Source: Apodospora peruviana | Lineage: Eukaryota; Ascomycota; Sordariomycetes; Sordariales; Lasiosphaeriaceae | NCBI GenBank assembly: GCA_033439685.1 | Contig: JAUEDM010000008.1 | Location: 1,240,001 to 1,304,000 of the forward strand | DNA length: 64,000 bases | Direction: 5' to 3' | Part shown: positions 39,635-50,986 of the stretch, piece by piece | Layout: the number at the start of each line of letters is the position of its first letter | How positions within the stretch are numbered: the stretch's first letter is position 1 | The notes under the pieces: model-generated | Seen by the model: the letters and a program-made list of their open reading frames with translations, nothing else | Databases searched by the model: none | What the model was told of the DNA's origin: nothing | Position numbers and translations under genes: made by a program

Positions 39635-42010
39635 TCAAATGACCTCACCCAGCTTTGCAGCATCCTCAATCTTCCTAATCGCAGCATGAATAGACTTCCA
39701 ATCGTAGTCCTCAGCGCCGTAAACCCTCTGCTTCTTCATATACACCACGGCACCGTCATCGGTGTTCGGAAAGTCTGCTGGATTAATCGGCGCTTTCCAC
39801 GGCTGGCATCCGAAAATATGGTCACGCCTCCGCAGGCGCCATGATCCCCGCTCGTCATTTCGTGGGGCCCTCCTATCATCGTAGTCGGACGTTAGAAGCG
39901 GATATACATCCACAGCCATATCACCAGGCTTGAGCACTGTGTTAGGGTCCGGCAGGTGGTCCTCTGGCTTTTCCGGCTCGGCCGCCGGGTCAAACGGCTC
40001 GACGATCCAGGACCGATTGTGGTACGCCGGCAGGTGGGCGATCGCCGCCGGTACGACGATCCAGGATCTGTTGCTTGTCGACGGTACGAACGCGAAGTCC
40101 CCAGGGCCAGCAGGGAGCCGACGCGGGGCCACTGTTAGGAGCGGGAGTCTGGGGTCCAAGATGCAGGTGAGAAACCGGACCGTCTCCGCGAGATAGTCCT
40201 CGTATTGTTTGTCATCCTCTTTGTCGCTCACAGTTATCTTGAAATGGCTGAGCACGGCGCGGGCGGCATCGGTAAGTTTGGCGTCACTCCTCACGCCTAG
40301 TGGGCCATGCGACCAGTCGAACTCGCCCTCATCAGTAGTTTCATTCCTCATGACATCGGCAAACCGAAGTATCCAGTCCATCCCACAGTCCAACGCATGT
40401 GCTAGCCAGAGTCGATGAAATACGGCCATTGGTCCCAGGCTACCACTTACTTTTGCCATTCCGAATCTGATGATCCGGCGGTTTCTTTGAACGCCCTCGT
40501 CCGCCGCAGCTGCAAATTCTTGGGCTAGGGCCTCCAGCCTATACTCCTCCACCACCCGAGATGCCTCGGTCATTGACTCGGGCGAAGCTGTGCAAGGCAA
40601 CGAAGTGAACACCAAAAGATCCAGCTCAATATACTCTCGTGCGGCCGCCGTTATCGTACCTGGCGACATCTCGGGCAGCCTGTTGACGAGGGTTCCCTGG
40701 GTTAACCGGGGCGCCCATGAAATCACCATCCCATTAGGCGCCGTGGCATCCGGAATTCTGACTTTGAACGCTCCCTCGATCAGCGGCACAAGGTCGCCGG
40801 CGGCAAGCACCAGCAGTGAGAAGATCCAGATGATATCATCGGGCGCATCGAGTTTGCCATCGAAACATAAAGGGATGCCGGAGGTGTTCAGCGCAATCGA
40901 CATTAAATCGCCCTTCAAGAAACAACCGAAAGACAAGATATTGACGAGGTGCTGCAAAGCCGAGGTGTCCGGCTCGTACACGGCATGGAGTCGCTGTATT
41001 CGCATCCGCAGTTGATAGAGAGTTTTGGGTTCGGGGTCGTTCAGCGTCATCTGTAGCCCATTACCAACAAGGTCCTCGTCGTCCAGCGGAGTCTCTTTGT
41101 CTTGGAGATAAATACTCATGTAGAACACGAACCGAAACTCGAAGGACAGTACACGGCCATCATGACCAAAGCATAAGAACAGCGGATTGTTGACTTTCTT
41201 GTGGGGAGCAACGCGACTCTCGTGAGCGCACCATGCGCGGGAGTACCACCGAGCCTCAAGGATATTCATCGCAAATGATTTAATGGCGGCTAACTCATGG
41301 CCCCTGCCGCTGTCATGGTACTCCTTCTCCTGGCTTGGAAACCATTTGTCGATAAACTCTGATTTTTCTTTGCCCCGCAGGTCGCGCTCCTTCACTATGC
41401 GATTCAGATCTGCGTAGAAAGCAGCATATGCAAGGCCGGCAGCTTCCTCGTCTTTGTTCAGCTGGACATCCTCAAGGAGAATCACCACGCGTCGAGCGGA
41501 ACGGTAGATCATGTCCATGGCCCCGATGTGAACCTCCTTGTCCACCGGGTCGGCCTGGTTGATGCAGAGCTTGTCCAACCATACCCCTTCACTGTCGTTC
41601 TCACGCACGCCCATGACTGCGTCAATCATGGGCCGCGAGATGTCCCACCCAGGAGCGATGGGCTTGGCGGCCCGAGATAGAGGCCACTGCGGGTAATGCC
41701 AGCAGTAGCTGACGACGATGAAAGAAGGAAGGCTGAAGTTGTCCGACGGCGGCAGCTGCGAGCAGATCATTCGGAGGTTGAGCAGGGAGAGAGCATCCTG
41801 CTTTGGCCGGAACTGGGTGGCGACGATCGCATTCATTTCCTTGAGCCGGTTCAGAATGGCAGCTGCCTCGGTACGGCGACTGCGCATCAGCTGGCTCGCG
41901 TCTGAGAGCAGCTGCTCTGTGTTGGCTCGCGAGAGATTGACCAGAGCCTGGCCAAGGGGTGCCAGGACTGTGTCGCTCTTTAAGCGCGCATATTTATCCT
42001 GTGTCGCCAT
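39635..42010 (-). CDS. HET-domain protein (second, divergent subfamily)
   Basis: 791 aa, intronless. The first ATG in frame is at 42008-42010 (MATQDKYARL). The HET domain begins about residue 97: SYCW (101-104, in place of SHTWG), WLDKLCINQ (144-152), MDMIYRSARRVVILLEDV and ARWYSRAWCAHESRV (the WxxRxWxxxE motif). An about 95-residue helical N-terminal extension precedes it. The C-terminal half (about 280-791) has no recognised domain and contains a repeated phrase NRSWIV (two copies about 18 residues apart). No membrane segments. Like the HET protein at 21-23 kb it probably acts in incompatibility or cell-death signalling, but the two are from clearly different subfamilies rather than a local duplication. 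It converges on the 2OG oxygenase gene. Confidence 0.88.
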   Translation of the reverse strand: MATQDKYARLKSDTVLAPLGQALVNLSRANTEQLLSDASQLMRSRRTEAAAILNRLKEMNAIVATQFRPKQDALSLLNLRMICSQLPPSDNFSLPSFIVVSYCWHYPQWPLSRAAKPIAPGWDISRPMIDAVMGVRENDSEGVWLDKLCINQADPVDKEVHIGAMDMIYRSARRVVILLEDVQLNKDEEAAGLAYAAFYADLNRIVKERDLRGKEKSEFIDKWFPSQEKEYHDSGRGHELAAIKSFAMNILEARWYSRAWCAHESRVAPHKKVNNPLFLCFGHDGRVLSFEFRFVFYMSIYLQDKETPLDDEDLVGNGLQMTLNDPEPKTLYQLRMRIQRLHAVYEPDTSALQHLVNILSFGCFLKGDLMSIALNTSGIPLCFDGKLDAPDDIIWIFSLLVLAAGDLVPLIEGAFKVRIPDATAPNGMVISWAPRLTQGTLVNRLPEMSPGTITAAAREYIELDLLVFTSLPCTASPESMTEASRVVEEYRLEALAQEFAAAADEGVQRNRRIIRFGMAKVSGSLGPMAVFHRLWLAHALDCGMDWILRFADVMRNETTDEGEFDWSHGPLGVRSDAKLTDAARAVLSHFKITVSDKEDDKQYEDYLAETVRFLTCILDPRLPLLTVAPRRLPAGPGDFAFVPSTSNRSWIVVPAAIAHLPAYHNRSWIVEPFDPAAEPEKPEDHLPDPNTVLKPGDMAVDVYPLLTSDYDDRRAPRNDERGSWRLRRRDHIFGCQPWKAPINPADFPNTDDGAVVYMKKQRVYGAEDYDWKSIHAAIRKIEDAAKLGEVI

Positions 42011-42714
42011 GGTGGATGCCAAGAATTTTGGTGATGATTAATTATCCTGGATTCAAGAAGCAATAAGTTCGGTCGTGGGGACGCTGGACTACCCCTGATA
42101 TCCAAGTCAAGTCTTGGTCGAGTGGCCCGTCCACGAGTGTCGTTGTCTCGCAAGTTGAGCAACTTCCATCCCCAACTCAATAATTAGCGCGCCTGCCCAT
42201 GTCTCCTAGCTGCCCAACGGTTCCCTCAAAGTCACGTCAGGCAATATCCAATATTGCGACGGCAAATGTGGGTCTTCATCCATTGTGGTGTCGATACCGA
42301 GAGAATTGGACCCACGACTTAGCCCAAATCACCGGGTGTCCTCCGTAATAATCCCCCGCAGTAGCTCATGAGCGAGACCTCCATCGGTTTTGGAATGCAG
42401 CGAGCTTTCTCTCATCCCCTCTTCCCCATGGAGAGGAATGGGGAACCTGTGGGGAATGGGGAATCGTGGGGACCGTTTCCGAGTGGGTGTCTTCGGGCGC
42501 TGAAGTACCGAGTCGCAACACCCCGCGTTGTCGACGAACGCGCCGGAGACAATCGATTGCATCATGCGACCGATCAGACCCGACATCGGTTCTTCAACAT
42601 GCATGATATATATATATATATATACTCCCTCGACCCGGCTCGGTGGGCGAAAAAAGATAACGCATTGAACTTTGTTGCGGACTAAAACCGATACCAACCA
42701 AGCAAGAACCGATC
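42011..42714. other. Divergent intergenic region with an AT microsatellite
   Basis: About 700 bp shared promoter region of the HET and aldolase genes. It carries an (AT)9 tract and a short GGGGAATGG-type direct repeat near 42437-42465. Confidence 0.6.
42606..42624. repeat. (AT)n microsatellite
   Basis: Nineteen bases of uninterrupted alternating A and T, about 90 bp upstream of the aldolase start codon. It could serve as an AT-rich promoter element. Confidence 0.9.
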
Positions 42715-43786
42715 ATGTCTTCAGACGCAGCAGCCCGGATTCCGCCCAAGGGCGTCTTCGTCCCAACGCCAACATTCTTCCACCCCGAGACCAAGGAAGC
42801 AGGCGTCCTGCAGTCGAAGCTCGATGTCGACACGCAGATCAAGCACAGCATTTTCCTCGCGAAAGCAGGCATCACCGGCCTGGTTCTGCTCGGCTCGACC
42901 GGCGAAGCGATCCACCTCAACCGGTCCGAGCGATTCGATCTCGTCTCGGGCGTACGAAAAGGTCTCGACGACGCCGGCTTCCCCGACTACCCTATCATGG
43001 CCGGAGTCTTAACCAACGGCATTGACGAGACGATCGAGTGGCTGCAGGACTACGCGCGAGCCGGCGCCCAGTGGGGGCTCGTGCTCGTCCCGGGTTACTT
43101 CGGCGCCGGCGCAAGCCAGGACAATATCGTCGAGTGGTACAACATCATCGCAGAGACAAGCCCGATCCCGATCCTCGTGTACAACTACCCGGGCGTCACG
43201 AACCAGGTCCTTATCCAGCCCGAAACGTACATCAAGCTGGCCGCACATCCCAAGATTGTGGGCTGCAAGATGTAAGCCAACAGTTCTTCTTTTCTGTGGG
43301 TCCTGACTGGGTCCCCAATATACTGAATAACAAATGTGTCCGTAATATAGGTCCCACGGCAATGTCTCGCACCACGTCCAGGTCTCGCTTGACCCGGAGA
43401 TCGACCACGACAACTTCCGCGTCTACAGTGGGTTCGGGCAACAGCTCGGCCCCATCGTCTTCTTCGGCGCCGCGGGAGTCATCGACGGGATGGCCGCCTT
43501 CTATCCAAAGACGGTTGTGCGGCTAATGGCGCTAGCCGAGAAGGGGGAGATCAACGCGGAAACAAAAGCCGAGATCCACCGCTTGCAGTTCGTTGTCAGC
43601 CGGGCCGAGGAGTTTGTGGTTCGGTACGGCCTGATTGGCATCAAGGAGGCGGTCTTCCGGGTGACGGGGCTCGGCATACAGGGAAGCGGCAGGTTGCCCG
43701 TGAAGGGATCTCTGTCGGATAGCGAGTGGGAGAAGGGGAGGAGTTTGTTCCTGGCGAGTATCGAGGAGATAGAGGCGAGCTTATAA
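42715..43786 (+). CDS. DHDPS/NAL-family aldolase (3-deoxy-2-keto sugar-acid aldolase-like)
   Basis: Two exons, 42715-43271 and 43351-43786, give 330 aa. A class I aldolase TIM barrel: GVFVPTPTFF, LLGSTGEAIHL (the GSTGE substrate loop), VLVPGYFGAG, Tyr in VYNYPG (156-158) and Schiff-base K185 in IVGCKMSHG, split by the intron (aag at|g). The 79-bp intron is GT-AG and its removal restores GCKMSHGNVSHH. Fungal members include the L-threo-3-deoxy-hexulosonate aldolase of D-galacturonate (pectin) catabolism, which fits size and motifs; other family members act on hydroxyproline-derived or aromatic substrates, so specificity is inferred. No other galacturonate-pathway gene is in the window. Confidence 0.88.
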
Positions 43787-43975
43787 TTCTATTAATTATT
43801 ACAGGGAAAGCCGGGGGTGCGTGCACTTTATCAATGAATGACTTGAAGATGCAATTATCCATAACAGTGCATCCGATCGATCGATATCCATGGAGGTAGC
43901 TAAAAATAAAATAAAAAGACAGTTAGTTTTGTTGGGTTGGTTGTCTTTGGAATGAATGGCAAAAGTAAAGTTGAG

Positions 43976-44064
43976 TGCGGTTTATGTGGATCGAACACAT
44001 GACCTTCAGATATAGTGATGAAGTGGACTTCAGTCTGACGCTCTCCCAACTGAGCTAAACCCGC
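43976..44064 (-). tRNA. tRNA-Phe (anticodon GAA) with a 16-nt intron
   Basis: On the minus strand the acceptor GCGGGTT pairs with AAACCGC (one mismatch). The D arm is TAGCTCAGTTGGGAGAGC. The anticodon stem TCAGA/TCTGA encloses CTGAAG, with anticodon GAA. About 16 nt of intron sit after position 37. The T arm is ATGTG-TTCGATC-CACAT and the discriminator is A. The body resembles the known fungal tRNA-Phe sequence. It lies between the convergent aldolase and GMC genes. Confidence 0.93.
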
Positions 44065-44351
44065 CTTAGTAGTTGATTTCATCCGTAATTGATGCGCCCT
44101 ATAATCGGGAAACCCGCTCCCCACTGACTGGACCAAGCATTCAATGAGCGAGTCAAGCGGCCGAAACGACTCTATAATCCGGACAAAGTGTCAAGCGGAG
44201 GTTTTTGTTGATGATGGATGCATATGCAGGGGGGAAATTCTTGCTTGATAGAAGTCTTCTCAAATGCCGGGCTATCTCTTTTCATCTTTCAATGCAATGA
44301 TTGCAATCTCCAATCCTTTCCAACCCCTATCAGAGTTTCAGAAGTGAACAC

Positions 44352-46260
44352 TCATACCGCCTTCACTGCGGCGGCATGGTCCTCCTTGATGATATCGGCG
44401 GCCTTCTCTGCAACCGCATATACGGTGCTCTGAATATTACCAGACGGCTCAAGAGGGAACACACTGGCATCCACGATGCGAAGGTTCTTGGCACCATAGA
44501 CGCGCAGGCGCTCATCCACCACACCGCCCTGATCACGCGGCAACATGGAACAGCTACCTGAGAGGTGGTACACCGAAATCTGCCTCTCGCGGATTATCTC
44601 CTTGGCCTTCTCAAGGTCGTCTGCGACAATCTCCGGCAGACGTCTTCCATCTGTCTTGAGCAGCTTCCCGAATGGCGATGTCGGTGCCACGATACGTTCA
44701 ACAAACTGCACACCGCGGGCCAGCACCTCGAGGTCGACTTCATTCTGGTGGAATTTGGGATCCCACAATGGGGCAGCTCCAACTTCACCGCTGGTGATAT
44801 GCACACTTCCGCGCGAAAAGGGGTGGTTCAGCACCGTCATGATGGTGATGAAGTTTTCTGGCTCAGTCAACGCGAGGTAGTCGGCCATAGACGCTGGGTT
44901 TGCAGGGCTATGGCTTTGGGTCGGAAAGAGGAGATACTGGAAAGCTGTTCCGTTAGGAGACTCAAGAAGCGAGCGAACAGCCTTCTGGCCAGGCGAGGAG
45001 AGGCTTGTCTCGTGAGACTTGAAGAACTCCGCCTTTGCCTCGGGTGCAACGAGCCCAGACCCGTCCACAAGAGGAGCGTAGGCCACGCTGATAGTGCTCT
45101 GGCCCATCGGACCATCACCAGATGCCTGGTACATGCCAACCAAAGCCTCAAGCACATTGGGGTCGCGCAGGACATCACCCGAAGTGACACCATCGGCAAC
45201 CTCAAAGCTCTGAACGACAATGGCATGGTCTTGCATATTTTCGCCCACGCTGGGGTTTTCGATGACCACGGAAACACCGTGTTTCTCCAGTAGGTCCTTG
45301 CTTCCGACTCCTGATAGCTCCAGAATCTGGGGGGTTTGGATCGCGCCAGCGGCTAGAATAACTTCGTGGCTTGCTGAGACCTGTTTTTTGACTCCATCTT
45401 TGGTGACAACTTGGACGCCAGTCGCAATAACATCTGCGCTGGTTGTATCGAAGAGAATCTTGCTCACAACCGTCTCTGTCAGGACGACCAGGTTGGCTCG
45501 CTTTGCCACTTCTGGACTGTAATAGGTATTGCCGGCGTAACTGCGCGTCTTGGTCTTTGGGTCAATGGATGCAGGGTTCTGGAACGCGCCGATGGCATTG
45601 CCCGAGCGCGGATCCGTGCTGACCTCCAGGCCGAGTTCAGCAAACGCGCTCATCCACGCCTTGTTGTTGGGGCCGTAGCCCTCGCCGAAGGAGACCTGAA
45701 TGGGACCATCTCCAGCAGCAAGGCCTTCGTTGTGGTAAGTCAGGCCGACGATATCCTGGGTAGCCTGTGAGGGGGCATGGACGGTAGCGAACTTGCGGAA
45801 GTACGGTGCGAGCGAATCATAGTCCCAGCCGGAGTTGCCCAAGGCCGCCCAGGCATCGATGATCCCCTTGCCGGGATACAGGAGCATCATGAAGTTGAGA
45901 CCCGAGCTACCACCGAGCATCTTGCCGCGAGGCTGGATGATGGGTCGATTGTTCAGGGTAGACTGGTGGCAACATTGTCAATGAGATTCCGTCGAGCCAC
46001 AAGGGTGAGAGTAAACTGACCTGGGGAGGCGATTTGAAATTCCAGTCGTACTCGTCCTTGCCGTATACAGCAGGCACCAGTCCGGGAGTCAAAACGAATG
46101 GATCACTGCTACGGTCGGCACCGGCCTCAACTACCAAGACGCGAACATGGCTGTCCTCGGTGAGACGGTTGGCGACGACGAGGCCGGCAGTTCCACCTCC
46201 GACGACGATGTAGTCGAACGGCTTGTCGAGTTGGTCAAATGGCGTCTCAGAGGAGGCCAT
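44352..46260 (-). CDS. GMC-family FAD oxidoreductase (glucose-methanol-choline)
   Basis: Two exons, 46021-46260 and 44352-45962, give 616 aa. An N-terminal FAD-binding dinucleotide fold VVGGGTAGLVVANRL is followed by VVEAG; the GMC signature RGKMLGGSSGLNFMM spans just after the junction, and a second GMC motif AAGAIQTPQILELSGVG is in the middle. C-terminal catalytic pair: H546 in YHLSGSCSM and N589 in PSGNIQST, with DASVFP. The 58-bp GT-AG intron splits PPQ|STLNNRP. The ATG at 46258-46260 is chosen because the upstream extension lacks an ATG. There is no signal peptide, so the enzyme is probably intracellular, unlike secreted glucose or aryl-alcohol oxidases. Candidate substrates are alcohols or choline; not determinable here. 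Confidence 0.93.
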
Positions 46261-48433
46261 CGTGTTTGCTGTTGGTCGAATTGTCAATGGATATTTGAAG
46301 GAGACGCCTAGGATAAGGGAAGTTCGGTTGCGCCGAGGTGAGGTGATTCAGGAAGAGTTGGTGAGCTGCTACCTCCGAAATGGAGGCACACTGCAGTTTG
46401 AAATTGCACTTAACGGTCCGACTCGGAGGGGTCACTGTCGTGTGTAACGGTAACGTACTTGTATATATACCAGGTACCTTGCCCGTTGAGGTCCCCAGAC
46501 CCCAAGAACCTAGCAGACCGACAAGGACCCGCGCTCCGCTCGACGGCCCACCTTCCAGGTTTGCATCGCTCCACAGTCGAGCAATGATTTAGATTTGGCA
46601 GCTGCGAACTTGTGGATGGCTGGGTCGGTCCGGTAATTCGAGCGGTAAGGCGGCTCAGCATCGCACCTGCCGGGGAGTACGGAGGCGGGATGAGATCATA
46701 AGAAGCGGCCGGTCTAGGCTCCAGCGGCTAGAATAAAATATTGGATCCCTGCGTCTGCTGGTGGTCGTTAAAATCCGGGATGCCGACCAGTGTAGTGCGT
46801 GGAAGGAAACTCCCGTCGGCTTGTTAAGCTGTTGGGCTACCATTCGTGGTTTCCCTTCGTACTGATTGGCTGTGTCTGCTGATTACAGCAGTCGTCTGAA
46901 CCTCGAATCGGGGAAGAGACCGACTGTGTCTGGCCATGCACAACAGCACTTCCCATACCTTATGTAATGTCCAATCTCGTCATCAACCAGAGTTGTGTCA
47001 ATATGTCGAGCCAGTCCAACAGCACACATTTCTCTCCAGCCATGGCCATCCACGCCGTCTTGCGCGGCACAGTCTCAACTCAAGATGTAAGGTATGCCTT
47101 GGTAGTTCAACGTGCCACGGCATGACACGATACAGTTGGCTTGACAGCTCGTCTCTTCTCCATGCTGTGTCCCTCCGGTAGTCACGGCAGTTCCCGTCTC
47201 CAGCTTCTCCGCCCGAGCTCGTGGGCACATTAAAAACGAGTTGTTTCATCCGAGCTTGCTCATGTGAGTCTCCACCAGTTCGCCGTTTCGCCTCCACCTC
47301 CATTTCCACCCTCTCGGCCGGTGTTTCGAAGCCTGCCATCATACCCACTCTTGTGGGCATTTCTCGGCCGATGACAGCTGTTACCGGCGGCGTGATAACA
47401 CTGGTGAGTAATGTACATGCACAATCGTGACTGTCATCGCCGTCCTAACAGCAGTTCTATAGAGCGAGTCCTGGTAGGTAAATATAAAAGTTACCGCGTC
47501 ACCAAAAGACGCAGGCTCACTAGGATGCGTGGCATTTGCAACACTGCACCACTGCTATCTCCCGTGAAGCCGCTTTGTGGCCTCCTCTCTTGCCCAGAGA
47601 GAGTGTAGGCTGAGCGTACAAACTTCGGACGCCAATGCTCTGACACGCGGTAGCTACAGGCTGAGCTGATATGATTGGGCTCGAAGCACGACGAGTGTAT
47701 TTTCCTGAAACGATTAGGTGCTTGAGTTTACGCTGCTACTACTTACCTGAATGGCATCCGGGATTTTGTCACACCAGTCACAGACTCCGAGTTACAACAG
47801 GACACCTGCCAAAATACCACCTGGGAAGGTCGGATATAATATAGCCCAGATTTAGACAGAAGCACCCGGCGTGTTCAACTTTTCTTGCCGGAAGCTGCTG
47901 CCCAAGCATGTTCATGGCACAGCATATTAATTACCCATCACAAATCATGCGTGAGCAGCCACTTACATGTACACACCAGGTGCTTATACAGGTTCTCGCT
48001 CTTACTCGTACCCCTCGCATCAACCTCCGAATTCAACGTTATACGACATGGCTCACTGCATAACCGGCGTCACACAAGCTCGCTCTCGCCGCTGTTGCTA
48101 CGTTTTCAACGATGCAAGTTTAGGTTCCACCTTGAGGCCTGGGTCGTACGGTTACAGAGGTCGAAAATGGTTTCTGTCAGACTCCCAGTGACCGTCACCG
48201 AGTTCCGCCCGGTAGGCTTCAACGCATCACCCCTTTTCCTATAATCCATTCGAAAAGTGAGGCCTTCCTTACAAGGCACCCGGAATAAATACCAGCGTGA
48301 GGACTAGCCTAGCCGTGGGCATCATCCATTACCCGATATTTTGGCTGCTGTCGTGCGCCATCAGAGTTCGATCAAGCTTCAAAGGGCAAGAATCCATGAA
48401 AGGACCATCCCCGCAACTGGGAAACCCATCACA
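46261..48433. other. Intergenic region, about 2.2 kb, no convincing gene
   Basis: Promoter of the GMC gene on the left and of the PTH11-like gene on the right. Open frames are short and without domains; a Tyr/Ser/Pro-rich 74-codon frame at 47967-48191 is the only compositionally striking one. No RNA gene or transposon seen. Confidence 0.55.
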
Positions 48434-49718
48434 ATGGGCTGGATCACATTCGCAAGTCCGCCGTTGGTGGAGAGGCACCTCATCGTCAACTGTGTTCTTG
48501 TCTTCCTCACCCTGGCCGTCGTGGCGCTGCGCATATGGTCAAGGTTCCTGTCCGGCGCCAAACTGTGGTGGGACGACTACCTGATTCTTTTCGCCGTTCC
48601 CCAGGGCATTGGGATGCTCGTCATCCAGGGCATATGTAAGTGGCTGGATATAATCTACCAATTACAATTCGGCCGTCTATTAACTTCTCGGAAAATAGGG
48701 TCGACGATGGGAGAAGGCTATCCCTCGGCAGAGACAATGTCCAACCTCACCACGTTCCTCAAGATGCTGATCGCCTACGAACTCATCTACACCACCACCA
48801 TAACCACGGTCAAACTGAGCGTCCTATTCTTCTACCTCCGAGTCTTTGTGAACAAGGGCCTGCGGTTGGGCGTCAAGCTGGCCATGGGTCTGGTCCTGAT
48901 CTGGACACTGGGCAACCTCCTGCAGGTCTTTTTGATATGCACACCGTTTGCTGCTACCTACGACCCCAGTGTCCACGGTCATTGCGGCAACCAGGTTGCC
49001 TCATACATTGCCATTGGAGCCTTCAACGTGGCCACCGATATCTTGGTTCTAGCTTTGCCCATACCGACCGTATGGTCCCTCCATATGTCGGTCACGGCCA
49101 AACTCGGCTTGACCGGCGTTTTCCTTATCGGTCTTCTGTCAGTATTACTACTCAAACTACATCTTACACAGCATTCACTGACGCTTCATCTCTGACCATT
49201 TCAGTGTCAGCATCGTCGCCATCGTTCGCATCCAAGTTCTCGCAACCGTGCTCCAAATCCCCGAGCTCACGAGTACCATGATGTGGCCAACATTCTGGTC
49301 CGCCTTCGAAGTCAACCTCGCCATCTTGTGCGTCAGCATGCCTATGTTGGGTACCCTATGGGCGCGCTGCACTCGGCGCCGAGGGGCCTCGAAGCTCGAG
49401 GGCCCTTCTTCTGACGGGGTCAGTGGCAGCTATGAGGCCCGAAGTTCGAGTAAATCGACTTCGAAAGTGAGGAACCAACAGAGGAGGGACCTTGGGGACA
49501 CGGAGATTGGGCTCGAGACCATATATGCTTCCAACCGGGAGATCCATTACGAGTCGGCGGTTGCTGCCGCCGGAAAGACGTCGGCTGGCCACGAAGGTCG
49601 AAGTGACGGCTCGCAGGCCACGCTGATACCTGACCGAGGGAGTCTGAGGCAGGATCCCTCCGCGATAAAGGTGTACACGAAGTGGACTATAACGCACGAT
49701 CAAGCGCGGGCCGTCTGA
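48434..49718 (+). CDS. PTH11-type seven-transmembrane receptor-like protein (rhodopsin fold)
   Basis: Three exons, 48434-48635, 48699-49137 and 49205-49718, give 384 aa. Seven hydrophobic segments: LIVNCVLVFLTLAVVALRIW, DDYLILFAVPQGIGMLVIQ, LIYTTTITTVKLSVLFFYLRVF, LAMGLVLIWTLGNLLQVFLIC, YIAIGAFNVATDILVLALPIP, LGLTGVFLIGLLVSIVAIVRIQV and WSAFEVNLAILCVSMPML. The motifs WWDDYL, KLSVLFFYLR and NVATDILVLALPIP are typical of the fungal integral-membrane/PTH11 family. The cytosolic tail (about 270-384) is Ser/Arg/Lys-rich. No CFEM domain is present. Introns are GT-AG of 63 and 67 bp; the second restores GLLVSIVAIV. Family members sense surface or host cues, but most are uncharacterised. Confidence 0.87.
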
Positions 49719-50986
49719 TTTTAGTTTATTAGTAGTTTTTGCCCTCACCAATGACATTAGACTCAAGAACTTTTTTCGACCGGATAGTGGTGGTGACGTC
49801 ACCGGTTCACTGCGTTCGCTTGCCTGCTTCCATCCCTTTTGCGACAAATCCTTCTCGTTTCATAAACAGGAAGCTTCTTGACTCGACTTCTTTTTCGCCT
49901 CGTTTTTCCTCTACGGCTGTTCTATAAAAGTGACAATTCAAGTTCAGAACTCGACAAGTTCCAACAGGTTCGCAACGGTCATCGCCCAGAACAGCACGAG
50001 TAAAAAAAAGAGAGAGACGCGGTCCCGTGACCTAGGAAAAGTCGGTGTTTGAGACGGCAGATCAATTACATAGAAGCATCATCATCTCGGCAGTAATCCG
50101 AATGGGGCGAACATCAAACAAACACGGGCCAGTCTCAAACACCATCCAAATTTTTGCTTGCGTAAAAAGTCAGAAGAAAACCGGCTGTTCGAACCGAGCG
50201 GCTGATGAGTTGGTAGACGGGCCTCACTACCACAGTATAACAGTAGACATCCTGCCACCCGCCTAACTCGATGAGCTCGTTTCGACTTACTCACCTTAAC
50301 TTTCGGGTTGCATGACCGTTGTTGTGGCGTGGCTGTGCAAAACGTCAAAGATGATCGGCATAAGAAGATCGGGTGGGATGTAACCAGATCTGTTCCCAGT
50401 TGATGGGGTTGAATTGATGCCCTGGATTCGCCAAGGTCAGAGAAACACAGAATCACTTCGCTGACTTCGCGTAATAACTGAGTGGGAGACTCTCTCTCAT
50501 TGAATGCACATTATCCTATCGCAGTCCTGCCACTGCAGTCCCTGTTGAGATCATCGTCTCCCTCTCGCCTGCCCGTAACTGCCTGAATCTGTCAGGGGCA
50601 GCGGTCTGATCCGCGGAGTTTGCCGGTAGGCGAGATCGAGAGTCGTGCTGCGAAGAGATAGATACGCGGGTACACAACTTCAATTCCCGGTGTGCCATTT
50701 TCTTGGTTCGTCTGATCCTTGATGACAATGAAGAATCCGAGGAGGTAAAGGGATTGCCGCCGGGCGGCAGTATCTAATAAGAGCTCCCCTTCACCAGGCT
50801 CCTGATCGTTCTTGCTCTTTCTCTCTCTCCTTTTTGGTATCATAGCATCACGGCAGAGCAAATTCCATTCTTTTTCCAGAGTTGATCTCTTTCTTTATAC
50901 AAGTTCTGTGAACTATTTTACCTTCTTTTAAATTATTATTCACACAAACCGCAAGCCGGTCTTTACCAGCCGCCAACATCAACAAC
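49719..50986. other. Intergenic region upstream of the Asn-rich secreted protein gene
   Basis: About 1.27 kb. The 3' part (50815-50940) is rich in CT tracts (CTTTCTCTCTCTCC) as in strong fungal promoters. No gene or RNA recognised. Confidence 0.55.

Noticed and set aside
43900..44136. Minus-strand frame reading GLAQLGERQTEVHF
   Set aside because: Translation of the tRNA-Phe gene at 43976-44064.
47967..48191. Tyr/Ser/Pro-rich 74-codon frame as a small gene
   Set aside because: No signal peptide, no supporting splice or promoter signal; its composition alone is weak evidence.
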